Assembly (NCBI GenBank): GCA_029204225.1
Contig: CM055102.1
Coordinates: 29,731,632 to 29,795,631 of the forward strand
Direction: 5' to 3'
DNA: 64,000 bases
DNA from: Diphasiastrum complanatum
Lineage: Eukaryota > Streptophyta > Lycopodiopsida > Lycopodiales > Lycopodiaceae
This document shows positions 19,901-33,800 of this stretch, one piece after another. Made by a program: the position numbers and the translations under genes. The number at the start of each line of letters is the position of its first letter. Within the stretch, counting starts at the first letter, position 1. Under the pieces are notes generated by a model. That model did no database searches. It worked only from the letters and a program-made list of their open reading frames with translations, and was not told the DNA's origin.

Positions 19901-20620
19901 GGAAAGCACTTAACCTAGCAATGCTGCCCCCTAGCCCATTGGTGAGTGTGCGTCGATAAGCCCAATAGGCATATGAAGCACTCCCAACCAAAACAGAGGC
20001 ACAATATTGAGTATGGGGACTTATCTCCCTTTTATCATGTCAAACCACCCTAAAGACCACAAGATAAAAGCACAAAACCCAAGTCATCATGTGAAACCAC
20101 CCAAAGGACAAAAGCATAAAAGCATATGTCATCACCTAATAAAGCAAGTCATATGAAAAATTTTAAGCACCTAATTTAGCTTTGATTTTTCCCCTAGATC
20201 TTTTGATCACCTTGGACATATATGTGTCCTTTACAAGGCTAGGCCAAAAAATGCTAGATGGATGATGCTGCCTTGATGCAAGGATGATCAAAGATGTAGT
20301 ACATGTGGGACAATCTGATATGGAAATTTTGAGCAAATTATAATTTGAGTAGGCTGGGTCAAAAGCCTGAACGGGCCACTCGGGACGTGCTTTCATATTT
20401 TTGCTTTGATTCTCTTTTCTAGTCTAGTATTGGGATTTGGAACTATTTGTTTTTATTTTGATATTTTTTTTATGAGTATGAAGCTGCAGCCATGAGGTGG
20501 TTGTTCCGATCACCACTTCTGCTCATCAACTTTTTCTGTTGGCGTCTTCGATTGATCGATCGATCAAGATCATCAGTGTGAAGACGTTGAAGAAGAAAGC
20601 TGAGTAGATCGGTGGCCACC
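16951..20620. other. Intergenic DNA upstream of the DUF639 gene
   Basis: No gene or transposon coding similarity was recognised. Near 17,258-17,325 an imperfect short repeat around ACCCTCAAGGAG occurs three times, and 17,330-17,480 is A-rich. A diverged tandem repeat at 19.5-19.8 kb is listed separately. The last few hundred bases should contain the promoter and 5' UTR of the DUF639 gene, but I see no unambiguous TATA box or start site. Confidence 0.55.
19567..19772. repeat. Diverged tandem repeat, period about 108 bp
   Basis: Two units align: one from 19,567 (CCAACTCCCAACTAACTGTT) and one from 19,676 (AAATTCCCAGCTAACCATTG). Each continues through a gene-like CAAG(G/A)AT..AAGCTA..GAGAGTGA stretch to GGTAACACAAA. 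A weaker third unit may lie just upstream (about 19,447-19,540). Divergence suggests an old duplication. Confidence 0.5.
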
Positions 20621-22362
20621 ATGCCCTTCAATTCATCGTCATCGCCCCCCATGAAGAACAGATCCCTCAGGGATTTGCTCTTTAATGAACCCAGCAAAAG
20701 GCAGCAGCAGCTGGAGGAACAACGAATTTGTTGTGGCACAAGCCGGTGGATTAAGGAGCTTTCGTCCTTGGCAAACGTTGTTGTAGGCCAATGCGCTAGG
20801 TGAGCTCCTCATGCTCTTTGCCGTCGTTGTTTTCTTCGGGTTTCCCATCTACTGCATAACTGCTGATGGTTCACGCCAAAGACTGTCCCCGCACAATTGC
20901 TGAATTCTGCGACCGTTGTTATAGATTGATCGATGCTAATTACATGCATGTATGACGTTTCAATGAAAGATTTACTGAGAATTTGAATTATGTCCAAACA
21001 GAGAAAGCGTTTCATTCCAGCGTTCAAGCTACGGATGATAATTCTTACCAGCATACTATTTTATTTTAGGCATTTACCGCTAGTGTTTCAATATGCGCCA
21101 GGTCGAGTTTTTTCACGTATTTAATCTCTAATTTACTGTAAAAATCTGATATAACTGGTAATTTGCAGCATTTTATTGGTTGAACCGGGAGAGCTACAGA
21201 GGCATTTCGAGGAGGGAGCAACAGAATCAGCCAAGCATCATCTGAAATATGCACGAAACTTACTGGAATACTGCTGTTTCCAAGCTCTTTCGGTGGCAAC
21301 AGCTCGTGTTCCAGGTCATTTGAGCGACAAGGATTTTGGGCGTCTGACGTTTGATATGATGCTTGCTTGGGAAGCTCCTGGTGCATCAGATACACCATCC
21401 GTGAAGGTCAGTTATTATGCAACAGTTTTGTTGGATTTCCCCCTTCCTACTACAGTACATTATAGCCTCAGTCACGTACAAGGGTGTTTTCACACTATTG
21501 ATCTATTTGTGAATGATATTTTTAGTGACCTTTGCACCCAATAAAACGCCTACAAATTATGCCGAGCTACAATTTGTTTAATCGAGTGTAAAGGTCACTA
21601 AAGAGATCATTCCCAAGCCTAAAATTTGTTTATGAGTCTCACTTATGCATCTATGTGAGTTATATTATGTGTTTTCAATCTTTTGATGAGCTTTTTATAA
21701 GAAAATGTTTATGTGAAAAAAAATAATTTATGGACATTAGATTTCATAACATGCCAAAAAAATAGTTGAGGTAGCTATCAAAGACCCTAATATGCAAAAG
21801 GACCAAGGTGATCAGATCACTGTTCAAAGTCAACAATGTGAGGTTCAATGTTTTATGGGTTCACTTTTGGACTATGTCAAACACACCCTCAGCACACAAT
21901 TTCCTTCTTGTTCAAGAACATGAAAGAATCTTCTGAGCAAATCCTTTACATATTGGAAAATAAGAGTGTTTTTTAAACATGGTCCTTAGAGTTCTCCCAT
22001 TGGTCTATTTAAAAAATAAGAGATCTTTCCTTTTTCACACTATATTTTGAGTTGCCAAGGACATAATACACATGAGTTGCATAGGCCTTTGCCATTTAAT
22101 AGGGGCAAGTGAGTGATTTTTTGTACTTGGGAACCTTGCTTGGTAACTCTAGTTGCCAAGGGAAATGGACCAATGGCATAACAAGGTTTCAAACTAGCCA
22201 ATCATCTTGTAGCACTCCATTTAATTGCTACCGACTAGGTGTTATAGAGAATTTTAGTCATTCCGCTTGCCAAGGCCTATAAAAGGGTGACAGGCCTAAA
22301 AGATCACGTAAATTGAGTTGTCACTAGTGTGAATAACAACCAAAAGGGCTTTTGAAAGAAAG

Positions 22363-22432
<70 letters not shown>

Positions 22433-24654
22433 TAAGGATCGCCACATGAAGATTTACCTAGATCCTGCTACATGCAACCAATCATTAGTACTACAGTGAT
22501 CACGTAGCCAAACATTAAAGCATTGAATTATCAGACACATAATTTGTCGCAAAGAATTACAAAAACGCATACATTCTGAGACAAATCTGAACTCAATAAA
22601 AGATAGTATTGATTCAGTATGAAACGAAACAGGAGTAAATGAGTACAACAAGTTTGCGGATCGAAGTCGCGTACTCTAAGCTATTTCTGAGCGACTAAAT
22701 AAAAGTCTAAATTAAGCGCAACTACTGACAAGCAGTAAGCGCAATAGCAATCTCTAATCAACTCTAAAGAACTGAGCTAGAATGCTCAAGAGTGTTTAAG
22801 CTCGCAAGCTTGAGAAAAGCTAACTATTCAATACTTGGTCTCTGAAAAAAAAATGTTGAAATATGAACAACTATCTATACTAAGCAATTAGGTCATCAAA
22901 TGCGGCTGCCAGTTGGCTGGAATCTGTTGGCATTCATCCAGTTCTTTCTCAAAAGCTGATTGTTGATAAGCGGTGACAATTGGCCTTAAACAGTCTGTCT
23001 GCATAAATGAACGTAACTCTCTGCAGAAATGAACTTAAACTGTTATCAGGAAAAGCGACAGTGTCGGCTTTCTGCGAGAAATGCGACATTGTCACAAAAC
23101 TCATTTTCTTAATATTTGGGGTAGCCCCACACTTTGCCAAAGTCATTTCCTTAACATTTGAGGCACTCTGAAAAATGGAAAAATGTGACTACATTTTTAC
23201 TCGAAATTCTTGATAGACAAAAAATGCGAAATACGCGACACTATATTTTTACTTGCAATTTTTGACAATGTCGCTTTGAGAGAAAATTGACTGTAGCAAA
23301 AAGCGCCAGTGTCGGGTTTTGTAGTGAGAGAAAATTCTCGACACTGTTGTCAAACTCCGTGTATTTCTACAGATTGTGCAAAAACACTTGTAATTCTGCA
23401 GATTGTGTAAAACACAGGAGAATCCGCAATACTGGATAAACAGGTGGATGAAGATTAAAAACCGATTAGTCGATTAGTAGGAAGGAGAATAATCCAACAC
23501 AAGTATGGCATGAGAAATTGCAAATCCATAGATTCACGTATGGATTCAAGCTTCAAACTATTGAAAGATATGTGTCCAAAGTCTGATTATGAATATATTT
23601 GTGCCCTCCATCACTCTTATTTATAGATTGTTATTCATGAATCGATGCTTGTAAGTACTTCAGTACTAGTTCTTGTAAGAATGAACATTAGAGGAGTTTT
23701 GAGCTCCAAAAAGACCCTTTAAGAATTCGTGCAAGATGTAGTTTATATTATTAAAATATTATAACACATACTTTTGACTTGCCATAACTTTTTAATCGTA
23801 GCTCAGAAGTATGTCATCTAACATATCATTGGAAAGCCCTTGTCGAGCGCTTTCCAATGCACCAAACTTTGCTAAATTCGGACTAACCACTAAAAAGTTA
23901 TGCCATTTTTTAGTGTGGAATCAAAATGTGGACTCAAAAAGTTACGTTACGTAGATTTCAAATTTGAGTGTTTTGATTGGTCCATGTGTAAGAAAAACTT
24001 GAGAAAAAAATATAAAAAGAATCTTTACAAAGGGTCTTTTTTGAATTTAGAACTCCTCTAATGTGATCAGCACTAGATTACATTTATTCAATGCATGGTG
24101 GTCTATGACACCTCAGACACTACTATATATTTTGATTTATCTGTTGCATTATTTCATTTTCTTATATTAATGTAATTACTTCAGATTCTATGTATCATGA
24201 ATGTCTCTCGCAAATGTCTAAGAAGTAGCCCTATTTAGAGTGATCGTGTCCTCATAATAAATCACAAATAATTCTAACTTTGTGCGAAATGATTCTTGTC
24301 TATAATTATGAAGATTCACAATAATTTTGAAGCTTAGTTTAGATAGATTCATGATGCATACCAGTTGCACTATGATTCTCAAAACGCATTTCGAAACGTG
24401 TGCAGAAACGCAGTCCAGAAACACGTTTCTGGTTTCTAGTAGAAACGCTCAGAAACGTGTTTTTTATTTTTTGTGGGCAATATGGGTATTAGATGAAAGC
24501 TCTAATTAAGATCATTATTACTGTGTACTTTGTCGAATGTTTCGGGTATAAAATGGTCTAGTTTAGGTGCATAAACTCCTAGGTTTACGCTTTATCTCCT
24601 TTTAATATAAAAATTAATAAAAAAATTAGAATGCCCCAACGTGTTCACAATAAG

Positions 24655-24726
<72 letters not shown>

Positions 24727-24809
24727 ATCACAACAAACTGAACAAAAACCACAAGGAACCATGCTGAACCATACTCATCGTACTGAACTTTACTAAAACA
24801 TTTTTCATC

Positions 24810-24844
<35 letters not shown>

Positions 24845-27800
24845 GTTTAGGTGCATTAATCCATGTTGGGTTCTGTCAAGGATAAAAATTCAAAACTAAC
24901 CTCTAGCTTGTTCATTACAATCACAGATGGTTCCAGTGGGACAGAGATAGAGAAATGTAGAGCAATTGTACCTTGCTTTTTGCTTCGGGGGGCGCTGCCC
25001 CCCGATCCCCCCGCCAGGAGACCCCCTCGGTGACAATAGCAAGGGGGCGCTGCCCCCCTTGCACCCCTACGTAGATAAAAATGGGGGTCCAAATGCGCGC
25101 CCATAACGGCCCAATATTTATGCCCCCAATTGTATGCACATTGCACTCTCATCTCTAGTGAAATGATTGCAAAAGTGAGCATCATCCATGGAGTTAATAG
25201 CCTAAATTGTAGCATTAACAATTACTGAGAACCAAAGCAAATAACAACCAAATAGCTACTGAAAATAAGATCTGTTTGTGCCCTATCTATTGCACTTCTG
25301 GGAGGCAAAATGCTGGTTTGACCATTGCTCCCCTAAAATAATTTCAGCCATAAGCTATTTTTCCAAAAATAATAATAATAATAATTAGCATGTTTCGGCT
25401 TCAGAAACGTGGTTTCAGAAATGTGTTTCGATGCAACTATGATGCATACTAGCTCTTCTTGAAAGAGCAAATATCATTTAGATCATACAATGTGACAAGT
25501 TGAGTGTCTTAGTGCTTCATAGCTCATTTTTGAAATTCACAATTGCTAACAATATACTTGTTCATCTCTAGGCTATGACTACATTCAAATACATAGTCAC
25601 ATACATGTCTCCTATATTCTAGATAAGCCTCATCCATGAGTCTCATCATAACAGTCTACTATACCTTTGTGTAAATATGTAGTGCACATACTTTGATTAT
25701 TTTCAAGTAGACTCTCTCAAACTCTACATAGTATGACACATAGCAAATCATATAATGTCCAAATTCTCAAAACTTTCCTCATATCATTTCTTTTCTCAAA
25801 TTATCTCACCTCTATGTCAAATGTTGTAATGCATACGTAATGGATGCCTTATGTAATGGATGCCTGGCGCATTTGTAGTGGTCAGTCAAAGTCAAACTGC
25901 CTACCTTCGTAATGTACTTGTGAAAAAATTCCAGGTATCCATTACACAATGGAAAGAGCTGAGCACATGCCATTCTGCCCGGTTCAACTTTCCAAAAACA
26001 TTTAGGGTCGAGCCTAAATTATTTTGGAAAGCTGAACCGGGCATAATGGCATGTGCCCCCAGCTCCTTCCATAATACATAATGGATTCTTTGTGAGTAGT
26101 CGGCCCATTTTTTGGGCTCCTTAAAAAGCAAAATGTCACTATTTTTTCAAAAAGAATTTACGACCATTCCAGCCTGCGTGCGCATCAATCCTCACGCGTC
26201 AGCCTGCCATGTGGCAGTTTTGGAATGGCAAAAAAAAGTCGAAGTGCTGATTATGCTTTATAAATGACACGTGGAAAAGTCAAAGAATTCATTACCATTC
26301 TGCCCGGTTCGGGTTTCCAAAAAATTTTAGGCTTGGCCCGGAGCATTCTGCCCGGTTCGGGTTTCCAAAAAATTTTAGGCTCGGCCCCTCCGGGCCAAGC
26401 CTAAAATTTTTTGGAAAGTCGAACCAAGTAGAATGGCTTGTGTACCTTATGAATATTATGCCCATTTTTAGACACATTAAAAAGCAAAATATATATGTGT
26501 TTTATTCAAAGGCACATTCTACACTTTATTTCTGCATGTTCGTGCCCGTTCATGCGACGTCCCGTATGACTGCCACGTGGCACATTTGTAGTGGTCAATC
26601 AAAGTCAAATTGCCTATTATGCTTCGTAATGTACTTGTGAAAAAATTCCAATTATCCATTACACAATGGAAGGCGCCCAGGCACAGGCCGTTCTGCTCGG
26701 TAAGGAGAGAATCAAATTTGGAGAATCAAAACAAGAGTAAACATAAAGTTTACTACAAAGGAAAACAAGAGTAAAATTTTTGGAGAATCAAATTTGGAGA
26801 ATTCTTAACCTATGCAGATTTTCGGAGCACTGATGATGGGTACTAGTTTTGTGGTTGAATTGATGATCGTTGTAGCTGGATGTAGCTGGGGAAAATGCAC
26901 GTAAGACTTAAATGAAATTGTTCAATGCAACCAAAATATATGAAGGCAACTAGTAATCTCTACGTAAGTTGCGTCCATCTATGCTGTATTGCTTGACAGA
27001 GTTGAGATGATGGAATCAGAACGAATGACAAGGAAGAGTCGGCACTATTTTATTTTGACTTAATGCATATGTTGGTTGCCAATTGACCACCACCCACCTA
27101 TCCATACTTGTTGGAACATCTCCTCTTGTATGTGTTCAGTCAATCAATCAGTCAGTCCATGCATTTCAAATTTTGGGACATAGTGGCATACTCATCTGAT
27201 CCTTTCATGAGCATTTTGAAGTTTGATTTCATGTTTGCTAATTGTGGTGCGGAGATGAGCATTTTACTAACACACTCGTATATAAATTTTGTTTAGGTTG
27301 ATGTTGAGAGCACAGTTGGGCTCAGTGCATTTGCTCGTATAGCACCTGCTATTCCTGTGGTTGCAGATATAGTGACTGTACATCGTCAATTTGAAGCTTT
27401 AACAGCGTCTACTGGTGGGAGGCTGCCTTTCCCGCTTTATGACAAATACCTTGGAGAACTTGACAAGTGAGTATCTTATGACGACTTTTTTGTGTGATGG
27501 CGTGATGAGGAGCTAATCATTTGCATTGAGAATATTTACAATTGACACGGTTTGCAGATTGTAGTTATCTTAGTTTCACAAATTGATGAGCTTTTCTACC
27601 ACTGACTACAAAGAAGATTCTATTTGCATGGTTCTTGGATTCATTAAGAATTCTTGGGTAATAGAGAGAATGCATAGGTTGCATGAAGATAGATATAGCT
27701 CTGGAGATTTGAGATCAAATTGCATCCAGCTAATTCTTGTCTTTACATTGATAAATATTTTCCACCAATTACCTTCTCTAGCTTTTTTATTTGAGCTTTT

Positions 27801-30800
27801 ACCTGAGTAAGTTTAAATTAATTCTATTTTTGTTGCGGTAATAATGATTGTTGTTGAGTTGTTAGATCAATATTTAACTAGATTTTGTATTTGTATCTTT
27901 TCACCTTTGTTTATGCATAATCGATAATTGATAATACCATCCATTGGTTGAAAAGTGTGAAACCATTAGAAATTTAAACCCTAAACTGTCAGCTCAGCTG
28001 TCAGACATATCTATTTGTTAAAAATATTTCTACAAATAGATTACTTCTGGCAGTTCGTAAATCAAGGCAGTTTATGGTTCTAACATTTTTGACATCTATA
28101 GTTGTGGTAGCATAGATAGAGGCAATGAGGTAGTTCCGACAGCATAGATGGATGCAAGTCTGGTAGATTGAGATTTTCGTAGTTCCCGTAGTGAGGCAAT
28201 TCATACTACAATCAACCCTAGAAAAATGTTACCTTTGTATTTGTTAACCCTGTCTATTAGTTAGTTTTTTGTTACTCCCAAGGATTTTACAAAGCAAAAG
28301 TGCTAATTGTTATTTGTTATTATAATCTACTCCCACCTTGAAGAAGTTGACCTAGATAAATGTTATTTTACTCAAATATGGGGGGTTGCAATGTTCTAGG
28401 ATCTAGGGATTCATAAAAAATGCTCTCAAATTAATCATCAGGGCTTTTAGCACACGTACTCACTATATGATGTGAAGGACATAACTTCTAAGTTACATCT
28501 ACGAAGAAAATTCTTCACTCTCAAGATGTCAAATGGTGATTCAATTCAAAATCACATTAACCAATTTAAGAATCTCTTGCAACAGATGGCCGTTGTCAGA
28601 TCAGTCATAAACGATCAAGACAAAATTATGACATTGCTTTCAAGCTTGCCCTCTACATATGAGAACTGGGTGATGATCATAGCGACACACTCAGATTTAA
28701 CTCTTACCCAAGTTATCACGATGTTGTTGCAAGAAGATAATCAAAAAAGTTTTTGAATTCCTATTTTAGGGTTTATTGGTAGGGTATTTATAGGGGCATT
28801 TGTACACTCATTTTTCAGATTATTGATTGGCATTGTCTGGGCTCTTCGTGGGAGAACCTATTGTCTTGTCTATTGCTTGTAGGTCTTTAGTCTATTGCTG
28901 TCTTTTATGCTTCATTGATTTAACACCTGAGATTTTGATCATAACTTGGTATCAGAGCACTTTCCTGATTGCTGAATTTCAGATCTGATTTTCTAATTGG
29001 GTGCCCATTTTCCTTGCTGATTTTTCTCTCTTTGCTGAGGGCTTTCGTCTCTTTGCTTCAGCAACATTCAGCACAGTTTGGAGGAGGACCAACTCCTATC
29101 AGAGCATTTTCCTTGGGGGAGCCTTAGTAGATAGTTAGCGGAAGTACTTCCGCTAAATTTGGCGGCCGGAAAAATTTATTTATTTATTTCTTTGGGCAGA
29201 TTATTTCTGGCGCCCAAGTTCCAAATCCTTTTCTCTCTTTTTTTTTGAATCCTCCGTTTGATTCAGGGAGAGGATTCCCAGCCATCTTTTCAGCATTGAT
29301 TGAAGGCTGTCCAGTGCCCTACTTCCTCACATTTTTCAGCCATTGTTCGAGCAGAGTTTAAGCCATATTTCATTTTTGATTGGAGGCTGTCCATCGCCCT
29401 ATTTCATCACGTTTTCCATAGATTTCCAGCCATGTTTTCAGCATTGATTGGAGGCTGTCCAGCGCCCACTTTCATTCTCCTTGTGGTCACATTTTTCAGC
29501 CAGCTCTTCGCACATGCTTGGAGCTCTATCGAGAGGTATCTTTGCTGGTTTTTCCTTGCTTTCCACACCTTTGTTGACATTTGTCATTTCATTTCTTGCT
29601 CTTAGTGTTGTTTGTGTACCTAAAGTGTATTTGGGGTGATGACAAAAGTTCGCTCCCTCCGATATTAAGCTTTTCTTACACTCTCTTCACTTCCTGCATT
29701 CCTTGACCATGGATACTTCCCCTACATCTTCTGAGCCTCGCATACCGTCTTCTACTTACCTTGACAAAGTACGGCATGAATTCCGAGATCATCTTAGGGA
29801 AGCCATGAGTGATGTACGCACTGATTTACGCCAGGAGTTACGAGAGACATTCACTGCTCTTTCTGTCCAAATTGCTACACTATTATTACAGTCCAGTGTT
29901 TCTCCACTATCTCCACATGTTCCCTTACAGCGTACATTTTCACCACCCGAGAATCCTTCATCTTCTGGTCCTTTGCCACGAGACTTTAAGGATAAGGTTC
30001 AACTTACTGTGTCTGGGTCATCCAATGGGAATGAACTCGAGAATTGGTATTCTAAGCTTGAGACCTACTTCCTTATGTTTCCTAAGACTGACATTCAGCG
30101 GATACATTTGGCTGCTTTACATTTGGAGGGCCGTGCTGCTACTTGGTGGCGCATGTTTCGCCAGACGGCTTCACACCCTGGTCTTGACATTGGACAGAGT
30201 TTATGACAGCACTCCACCTAGCGATGATTGATCCTCAGTGGCTTATTCGACAGCGCGACATCTTTCGTAGTTTATCTCACACTGGTGACTTGGCTGCTTA
30301 TACGACACGGTTTATAGAGCTTTCCTATCTATTCCCAGATATTTCTACATTGGAGCTCATCTCTCGCTATGTTGCTGGTCTACGAGGCGCACTCAGGTAT
30401 GATGTTTCTTCTTTTTTTTTCACTCACTCTTTCTCATGCCATCTCCCTTGCTACCACACTGCAGCACAAGTACTCTCCCATCTCTTCCTCTGTTTCTCAT
30501 CCTTCGCGTCCTTTCACACGTCCTATTTTTTTCCTCTCCATCCTCTGTTAGTCCCACATCTATCAGTTCATCTTCGTCCACTCTTCCTTCTACACCACGT
30601 CCTCCTTTTTCTCCTCGTCCTATTTTTGTTCGTCGCTACTCACAACCTGAGATGTTTGAGATCCGTACAACACTTATGTTTCAATTGTAAGAGTCTTGAT
30701 CATATTGTCCGTGATTGCCAACAGCCTGCTACTGCTACTACCGTCTATTTCCATGATGCTGACACACCTGATGATAGTCCTGGTTCTGCCATATGCCTTC

Positions 30801-33800
30801 ATGTTCTTGATGATGACCCACCTGTTGATCAGTTTGCCACACCCACTGAGCTTGTTCCTGATCCCCCTGATCTAGTTGTATGCCATGCTCAGCTTGCTTA
30901 TGCTACTTGGGCCGGTAAGCCGGGTCCACGCCATATCCGTCTTCGCATATGTATCACTAGTCGTGAGTTTATTGCTCTTGTTGACACAGGTAGCACTCAC
31001 TCGTTTCTCAGCTGTTACTACATGCATTCGTGCTATGCCAATCACTACATCTCATCCCCTGCATTTGAGGTTGCCAGTGCACACTCTTTTCCTAGCATGC
31101 AGATGTATCAGTAGCTTTCATATCAGATTGGAGACTTCCTTGGTCAGGCAGATTTTCATATTATTCCACTTACACGTTAGGATCTTATCCTCGGTGTTGA
31201 TTGGTTTGCATCCCTTGGTGCGGTTACAGTAGACCTCCAACAGTAGACATTGACATTCTCTCGTGATGGCACTTAGCATATATTTTCCGATATTGATTCT
31301 CGGCATGACTATTAGCTTATTTTTGGGAAGGAGTTCATACGGAGCCTCCCGAAGGCCCACTGTGCGGCTATTCTTTCTGTTTAGCTAGTTCAGCCTATTG
31401 CGGATGCACCACCTTTGCCACAGGTATTTTTTGAACTGTTGCGTGAATTTGAGCATGTTTTTAGAGAGCCGACTCAGTTATCACCTTTGCGAGATGTCAA
31501 CCACCATATAGACCTTGTTTCCTCTACATCACCTCCTTCTCATCCTCCTTTTCGTATGTCTATTGTTGAGCGCGAGGAAGTCCAGTGTCAGGTGTCTGAT
31601 TTATTATGTCAAGGCCTTATTGTTCCTAGCCATAGTCCTTTTGGTGCTCCTGTTTTACTTGTTGATAAGAAGGATGGTACTAAACGTCTATGTATTGATT
31701 ATTGTGCTTTAAATGAACTTACTATCGGTAATCAGTACCCTATCCCTCATATGGATGACCTATTTGACCAATTAGGCCAAGCCAAGATCTTTTCTAAACT
31801 TGACCTCCGTTCTGGTTATCACCAGATTCGTATGCATCCTCCTGATGAGCACAAGACAGCTTTCCGTAGCCACTTTGGTTGTATGAGTTTCGTGTCCTTC
31901 CTTTTGGTGTTACCAATGGCCCGCCCACTTTTCAGAATGTCATGAATAACATCTTTCGTCCTCTGCTTGGAAAGTGTGTCATTGTTTATTTTGATGATAT
32001 CCTCATTTATAGCACCACTCTCTCTCTTCATGTTCAACACGTTCGTTCTGTTTTTGTTTTGTTAGTTACTCATCAATAGTATGCTAAATGTTCTAAATGT
32101 TCTTTTACTGTTGTACAAATCGAGCTTTTGGACTTCTTTGTTACTAATGATACTGTTCGTCTCGACCCTTGTAAGGTCCGTTCTATTCTTTCCTGGCCTG
32201 TGCCTGCTGATGTTCATGATGTTCGTATGTTTCTTGGTTTTGCTATCCATCTTCGTAAACCAGTTGCTCATTTTGCCACTCTTGCATCTCTTTTGCGTGC
32301 CTTGTTGAAAAAGGAAACTTCGTTTGCTTGGACTCCCGCATGTTAGTCAGCTTTTGATACTTTGAAGGTTAAGCTTACCACTACTCCTGTTTTATGTCTT
32401 CCCGACTTTTTCCAGCGTTTTGCTGTTGAGACTGATGCTAGTTCCACAGGATTAGGTGCTTTGTTACGTCAGCGTCAGTGTGTTATTGCATATGAATCCT
32501 GTCGTCTTTGTTCGTATGAGCAACGCTATTCCACTCATGAAAAAGAGTTGTTTGCTATCATTTTTGCTTTAAAGAAGTGGCGTCATTATCTGTATCGTGT
32601 TCCGTTTGATGTTTTTATTGATCACCAGTCACTTCGTTATTTGTATACACAAAAGGATCTTAGTGATCGTCAGTACCGTTGGCTTGAGTTTTTACAGTCC
32701 TTTCATTTTGATATTCATTATAAGCCTAATAAAAGTAACGCTGCTGCTAATGCTTTGTCTCGTTTACTTGCTCTTACTTACAGTCTTGTTACGTCTCCCC
32801 ACTCTTGGTATGATGATCTTCCTCAGTCTTATGCCACATGTCTAGACTTTCGTGATATTATGTCGTCTGCCTCTCTTCCTTCCTCTCACTTTCACCAGGT
32901 TTATTCCATTGTTAATCATTGTTTGTTTCACTATGGTTCGTTATGTATTCCGAGCACTCTCAACATACGTCCATAGTTCCTTCTTGATGCCCATTCCTCT
33001 CCTGTTGGTGGCCATTTTGGTTTTCAAAAGTCCTTGTTCCGTTTGAAAGAACATTTTTATTGGCCTTCCATGAAGCGTGAGCTTTCCCACCTTATTCATA
33101 CTTGTGATTTTTGCCTTCGTAAGAAGTATTTCCGTGAAAAACCTAGCGGTCTCCTTCAAAGTTGGCCTATTCCTTCCCGCCAGTGGACTGATATATCTAT
33201 GGACTTCATTTTAGGTCTTCCCCGTACTCAGCGTGGTCATGACTCTTGTTTGGTGGTAGTTGATAGGTTTTCTAAACAAGCTCATTTCATACCAGTCAGA
33301 CGCACTATTACAGCAAAGTGTGGTCGTATATTTATTTCTGAGATTTTCCGCTTACATGGTCTTCCACAACCTATACTTACTGATCGGGATACTAAGTTTA
33401 CATCAGGTTTTTGGATAGAGCTTATGCGTATCTTGGATGCTAGGATACTTATGGGCACTGCTTATCATTCTTCTGCGGATGGTCAGTCTAAGGTTATTAA
33501 CCGGGTATTGGAGGATTATTTACGACATTATGTTTCTCCTTCTGGTCATGATTGGGATCAGCATTTATGTTTGGCTGAGTATAGTTATAATAGTTCTGTT
33601 AGTTCCAGCACAGGTATTTCTCCTTTCCTACTTGCTCATGAATACTCACCAGTTCTACCTGGTATACCTACTCCTCCAGATGATGCACCTGTTACTATTT
33701 CATCTTATCTTTCGAGTGCTCGGAAATTATTATTAGAGCTGCTACTCATTTACAACATATTCAGCAGCGGTACATGGCCATTGTTGATCGTCATCGGCGC

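Larger units (their letters stand above)
24361..25440. mobile_element. hAT-like non-autonomous element, copy 1
   Basis: The 1,080-bp element is bounded by the 8-bp direct repeat GATGCATA (24,353-24,360 and 25,441-25,448), the duplication size typical of hAT transposons. The ends share AGTTGCA in inverted form. Just inside both ends are many copies of GAAACG/CGTTTC, which resemble transposase-binding subterminal repeats. The core carries (TC)n tracts and a C-rich block, and it matches the core of the element at 53,722-54,562 (for example AAGATCTGTTTGTGCC and GCTGGTTTGACCATTG). No transposase is encoded, so movement would need a transposase supplied in trans. Confidence 0.8.
21407..27296 (+). 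other. DUF639 intron 2 (5.9 kb), transposon-rich
   Basis: The intron begins GTCAGT and ends TTTAG. It contains a GA microsatellite, an old copia-type LTR piece, an inverted-repeat element, a hAT-like element and a block of hairpin repeats, each listed separately. The remainder (21.4-22.35 kb, 25.45-25.86 kb, 26.7-27.3 kb) is AT-rich without recognised features. Confidence 0.85.

Noticed and set aside
24856-25221. Minus-strand 121-codon open frame with a Gly/Ala-rich part
   Set aside because: It reads through the C-rich block of the hAT-like element, is not conserved in frame in the second copy and has no domain.
30203-31114. Single 303-codon frame as an intact protein
   Set aside because: Only its ends match gypsy gag and protease; the middle is out-of-frame Ser/Phe/Leu-rich translation between two frameshifts.
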